Shown here: positions 30,367 to 33,268 of the stretch, one piece after another
Numbering within the stretch: position 1 is the stretch's first letter
How the letters are laid out: the number at the start of each line of letters is the position of its first letter
Source of the DNA: Actinomycetales bacterium
Lineage (GTDB): Bacteria; Actinomycetota; Actinomycetes; Actinomycetales; Dermatophilaceae
Direction of reading: 5' to 3'
DNA: 33,268 bases
Assembly (NCBI GenBank): GCA_016710645.1
Contig: JADJVI010000010.1
Coordinates: 1-33,268 of the forward strand
Notes under the pieces: generated by a model
The model's input: the letters and a program-made list of their open reading frames with translations, nothing else
The model's database searches: none
Told to the model about the DNA's origin: nothing
Made by a program: the position numbers and the translations under genes

Positions 30367-32271
30367 GTGGTGACCATCGTGACCGACAGCCCGACGCCCA
30401 CCAAGGCGTCCCCGGCCAGCCTCGCCCACGCGCGTCCGCGCCCGGGCTCACCAGCAGCGCCCCAGCCGACCGCGCCCGCCGCGACCGCGCCCGCCGCGAA
30501 CGGCGCCCAAGCGCCCGTGGCGCCGCAGCAGGTCACCGGTGCACAGTCGCTGGTCCTGTCGCTCGAGGCGATCGGTGTCGACACGGTCTTCGGCATCCCG
30601 GGCGGGGCGATCCTGCCGGCCTACGACCCGCTGATGGACTCCACGAAGGTGCGTCACATCCTTGTGCGGCACGAGCAGGGCGCGGGCCACGCCGCCGAGG
30701 GGTATGCCGCGGCGACCGGCAAGATCGGTGTCTGCATGGCGACCTCCGGTCCCGGCGCGACCAACCTGGTCACCCCGATCGCCGACGCCTACATGGACTC
30801 GGTGCCGATCGTCGCGATCACCGGCCAGGTGCCCAGCGCCTCGATCGGCACAGATGCCTTCCAGGAAGCCGATATTCGCGGCATCACCATGCCGATCACC
30901 AAGCACAACTACCTGGTGACCAACCCCGACGAGATCCCGCGGGCCATCGCCGAGGCGTTCCACATCGCCGGCACCGGCCGCCCCGGCCCGGTCCTCGTCG
31001 ACATCAGCAAGGACGCCCTCGTCGGGCAGACCACCTTCTCCTGGCCGCCGCAGATCGACCTGCCGGGCTACCGTCCGGTGGCGCGACCGCACGGCAAGCA
31101 GATCCGCGAAGCCGCCCGCCTGATGGCCGCCGCCGAGCGGCCGATCTTCTACATCGGCGGCGGTGTCATCCGCGCCCACGCCTCCGACCAGTTGCGTGAG
31201 CTCGTCGAGCTCACCCAGATCCCGCTGGTCACGACGCTCATGGCCCGCGGCGCGGTGCCGGACAGCCACCCGCTGCACCTCGGTATGCCGGGTATGCACG
31301 GCTCGGTCGCGGCCGTCACCGGCCTGCAGAAATCCGACCTCATCATCGCCCTCGGTGCGCGCTTCGATGACCGGGTCACCGGGCAACTGTCGACCTTCGC
31401 CCCGCACGCCAAGGTCATCCACGCCGACATCGACCCGGCCGAGATCTCCAAGAACCGGGTCGCCGACGTGCCGATCGTCGGGGACTGCAAGGACGTCATC
31501 ACCGACCTCATCGACGCGATCAAGGCCGATCACGCGGCGCACGGCCGACCGGCATACCAGGCCTGGCAGGACACCGTCGCCGACTGGAAGGCGACCTACC
31601 CCGTCGGCTACACCCCGGCCGAAGAGGGACTGTCCCCGCAATATGTCATCGAGCGGATCGGCGCTCTCTCCGGGCCTGAGGCCACCTATGTCGCCGGCGT
31701 CGGCCAGCACCAGATGTGGGCCGCGCAGTTCGTGGAGTATTCCCGCCCCAACTCGTGGATCAACTCCGGGGGGCTGGGCACCATGGGCTTCTCGGTGCCG
31801 GCCGCGATGGGCGCGAAGGTCGCCGAGCCGCACCGCACGGTGTGGGCCATCGACGGCGACGGCTGCTTCCAGATGACCAACCAGGAGCTTGCGACCTGCG
31901 TCATCAACGACATCCCGATCAAGGTCGCCGTCATCAACAACTCCAGCCTCGGCATGGTGCGCCAGTGGCAGACGCTGTTCTACAACGAGCGCTACTCCAA
32001 CACCGACCTGCACACCAGCCACAACTCGGTGCGCATCCCCGACTTCGTCAAGCTCGCCGACGCCTATGGTTGCGCCGGCCTGCGGGTCGAGGCGCCCGGT
32101 GACGTCGACGCGGCGATCCAGCAGGCGCTGGCGATCAACGACCGCCCGGTCGTCATCGACTTCGTGGTGCAGCGCGACGCAATGGTGTGGCCGATGGTGC
32201 CCGCCGGCGTGAGCAACGACAAGATCCTCATCGCCCGCGGGGGAGCACCCCTGTGGGAGCGGGAAGACTGA
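30367..32271 (+). CDS. ilvB: Acetolactate synthase (AHAS) large subunit
   Basis: AHAS joins two pyruvates, or pyruvate and 2-oxobutyrate, to start branched-chain amino acid synthesis, using ThDP, Mg and FAD. The 634-aa protein has a ~50-residue Pro/Ala-rich N-terminal extension, then GAQSLVLSLEAIGVDTVFGIPGG. The catalytic glutamate is E103 in RHEQGAGHAAEGYA. The ThDP-Mg motif runs from IDGDGCFQMTNQEL to VINNSSLG. The FAD region (ARFDDRVTG) is present. The start is ambiguous among GTG 30367, 30370 and 30379. ilvN follows after 14 bases. Upstream lie a leader peptide and attenuator, so expression should answer to amino acid supply. Confidence 0.96.
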   Translation: MVTIVTDSPTPTKASPASLAHARPRPGSPAAPQPTAPAATAPAANGAQAPVAPQQVTGAQSLVLSLEAIGVDTVFGIPGGAILPAYDPLMDSTKVRHILVRHEQGAGHAAEGYAAATGKIGVCMATSGPGATNLVTPIADAYMDSVPIVAITGQVPSASIGTDAFQEADIRGITMPITKHNYLVTNPDEIPRAIAEAFHIAGTGRPGPVLVDISKDALVGQTTFSWPPQIDLPGYRPVARPHGKQIREAARLMAAAERPIFYIGGGVIRAHASDQLRELVELTQIPLVTTLMARGAVPDSHPLHLGMPGMHGSVAAVTGLQKSDLIIALGARFDDRVTGQLSTFAPHAKVIHADIDPAEISKNRVADVPIVGDCKDVITDLIDAIKADHAAHGRPAYQAWQDTVADWKATYPVGYTPAEEGLSPQYVIERIGALSGPEATYVAGVGQHQMWAAQFVEYSRPNSWINSGGLGTMGFSVPAAMGAKVAEPHRTVWAIDGDGCFQMTNQELATCVINDIPIKVAVINNSSLGMVRQWQTLFYNERYSNTDLHTSHNSVRIPDFVKLADAYGCAGLRVEAPGDVDAAIQQALAINDRPVVIDFVVQRDAMVWPMVPAGVSNDKILIARGGAPLWERED

Positions 32272-32285
32272 GAGAGGCCGCCCCG

Positions 32286-32798
32286 ATGCCCAAGCACACC
32301 CTGTCCGTCCTCGTCGAGAACAAGCCCGGCGTCCTCGCGCGGATCGCCGCGCTGTTCTCCCGCCGCGGCTTCAACATCGACAGCCTCGCCGTCGGCCCGA
32401 CCGAGCACTCCGACGTCTCGCGGATGACCGTCGTCGTCGACGTCGAGGAGCTGCCGCTGGAGCAGGTCACCAAGCAGCTCAACAAGCTCGTCGAGGTGCT
32501 CAAGATCGTCGAGCTCGAGCCACCGTCGTCGGTGCAGCGCCAGATCGTCCTGGTCAAGGTCCGCGCCGATGCGACCAACCGCAGCCACATCGTCGAGACC
32601 GCGGAGCTCTTCCGCGGCAAGGTCGTCGACGTGGCCACCGACAGCCTGACCATCGAGATCACCGGCAAGATGGAGAAGGTCCAGGCCATGCTCGCCGTCC
32701 TCGAACCGTTCGGCATCAAGGAGCTGGTCCAGTCCGGTGTCGTCGCGGTCGGCCGCGGTCCCCGCTCGATCACCGACCGGGCGCTGCGCAGCGCCTGA
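32286..32798 (+). CDS. ilvN: Acetolactate synthase small regulatory subunit
   Basis: IlvN activates the large subunit and gives it valine feedback inhibition. The 170-aa protein starts MPKHTLSVLVENKPGVLARIAALFSRRGFNIDSLAVG, a classic ACT domain (residues ~4-78) whose N-K-P-G-V-L turn binds the effector. A C-terminal domain follows (VQRQIVLVKVRAD to RALRS). The length is that of the long bacterial form. AGAGAGG lies about 10 nt before ATG 32286. It is co-transcribed with ilvB and probably with ilvC, which starts 88 bases on. Confidence 0.97.
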   Translation: MPKHTLSVLVENKPGVLARIAALFSRRGFNIDSLAVGPTEHSDVSRMTVVVDVEELPLEQVTKQLNKLVEVLKIVELEPPSSVQRQIVLVKVRADATNRSHIVETAELFRGKVVDVATDSLTIEITGKMEKVQAMLAVLEPFGIKELVQSGVVAVGRGPRSITDRALRSA

Positions 32799-32886
32799 CA
32801 CGGCATACCCTCAGCAGTTGACGTTCCACCCCTCTCGACCCACCACCCGAACCACCCAAGAGTCCCCGCAGAAGGAGTGGCCCCCT

Positions 32887-33268
32887 ATGGCCGACATGAT
32901 TTACGACGACGACGCCGACCTCTCGATCATCCAGGGCAAGAAGGTCGCCGTCATCGGCTACGGGAGCCAGGGGCACGCCCACTCCCTCAACCTGCGCGAC
33001 TCCGGTGTCGACGTGCGCGTCGGGCTTGCCGCGGGCAGCCCGAGCAAGGCCAAGGCCGAGGCCGAGGGCCTGCGGGTCCTGACGGTCGCCGACGCGGTCA
33101 AGGAGGCCGACCTCGTCGTCATCCTCACCCCCGACCAGGTGCAGCGGCACGTCTACGCCAACGACATCAAGCCCAACCTGCGCGAGGGCGCCGGCCTGCT
33201 CTTCGGCCACGGTTTCAACATCCGCTTCGGCTACATCACTCCCGAAGCCGGCTCCGACGTCATCATGG
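32887..33268 (+). CDS. ilvC: Ketol-acid reductoisomerase, 5' part (cut by window end)
   Basis: IlvC isomerises and reduces acetolactate, the step between AHAS and IlvD. Only the first 127 residues are in the window. They hold the NADPH-binding fold KVAVIGYGSQGHAHSLNLRDSG, the specificity loop VGLAAGSPSKAKAEAEG, the motif VVILTPDQVQ and GLLFGHGFNIRF. AAGGAG lies 8 nt before ATG 32887. The gene completes the ilvBNC order; the catalytic C-terminal domain lies beyond 33268. The 88-bp gap before it contains one CGGCATAC octamer and no terminator. Confidence 0.97.
   Translation, partial: MADMIYDDDADLSIIQGKKVAVIGYGSQGHAHSLNLRDSGVDVRVGLAAGSPSKAKAEAEGLRVLTVADAVKEADLVVILTPDQVQRHVYANDIKPNLREGAGLLFGHGFNIRFGYITPEAGSDVIM

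Noticed and set aside
30448..32022. 524-aa minus-strand open frame over ilvB
   Set aside because: Shadow of ilvB; Asp/Gly/Arg/Val-rich, with no recognisable domains.
1..33268. The iterated octamer as a KOPS-type chromosome-orienting signal
   Set aside because: Both orientations are well mixed (about 30 to 20), without the strong strand bias such signals show; a longer region would be needed to exclude it fully.

Overview
The window is a high-GC chromosomal segment of an actinobacterium. The GC content, frequent GTG starts, the actinobacterial order cysteine desulfurase - mnmA - short MetE - ligA - gatCAB - ilvD - ilvBNC, and the ESX-type secreted proteins point to Micrococcales, probably an Intrasporangiaceae relative. 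That family placement is inference. No rRNA, tRNA, CRISPR array, integrase or transposase was seen, and no gene-free stretch exceeds 300 bases.

Layout. 1-897 (-): a serpin-like gene, cut by the window edge and apparently frameshifted. 955-4265 (+): cysteine desulfurase, mnmA and a core methionine-synthase-like gene, i.e. sulfur transfer for tRNA thiolation plus a methionine enzyme. 4268-4345: a 13-bp tandem repeat. 4382-5707 (-): an L,D-transpeptidase lipoprotein. 5849-8038 (+): ligA. 8061-11856 (-): a tightly packed six-gene cassette in the style of type VII secretion toxins (EbfC-like protein, EspC/WXG-like protein, a 504-aa modular toxin candidate, two candidate immunity proteins sharing a repeat domain, and a small protein). 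It separates ligA from gatCAB. A perfect 20-bp inverted repeat lies between the cassette and gatC. 12088-15537 (+): gatC, gatA, gatB, then a strong terminator. 15624-16352 (-): DUF937 protein. 16482-17429 (+): D-2-hydroxyacid dehydrogenase. 17571-19334 (-): DUF222/HNH endonuclease-like gene. 19494-20012 (+): SixA-like phosphatase. 20086-22788 (-): an ECF sigma factor, zinc-finger anti-sigma factor, GTP cyclohydrolase I and FAD oxidoreductase, apparently one operon. 23013-24881 (+): ilvD. 24984-27325 (+): a two-gene ABC-2 type exporter. 27351-30109 (-): a GPH-type MFS transporter overlapping a PLP decarboxylase/lyase. 30223-33268 (+): a branched-chain amino acid leader peptide and attenuator, then ilvB, ilvN and the start of ilvC.

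Three observations stand out. First, the octamer CGGCATAC/GTATGCCG occurs about 50 times on the two strands in 33 kb, roughly forty times more than base composition predicts. It appears in several reading frames and forces rare codons such as ATA, so selection seems to act on the DNA word itself. Second, four copies of that word build the perfect inverted repeat beside the toxin cassette. Third, the cassette carries a toxin C-terminal domain I cannot assign, plus adjacent genes that appear to share four copies of one small domain. The ilv leader encodes an 11-residue Val/Leu-rich peptide followed by a terminator hairpin, which is classical attenuation control.
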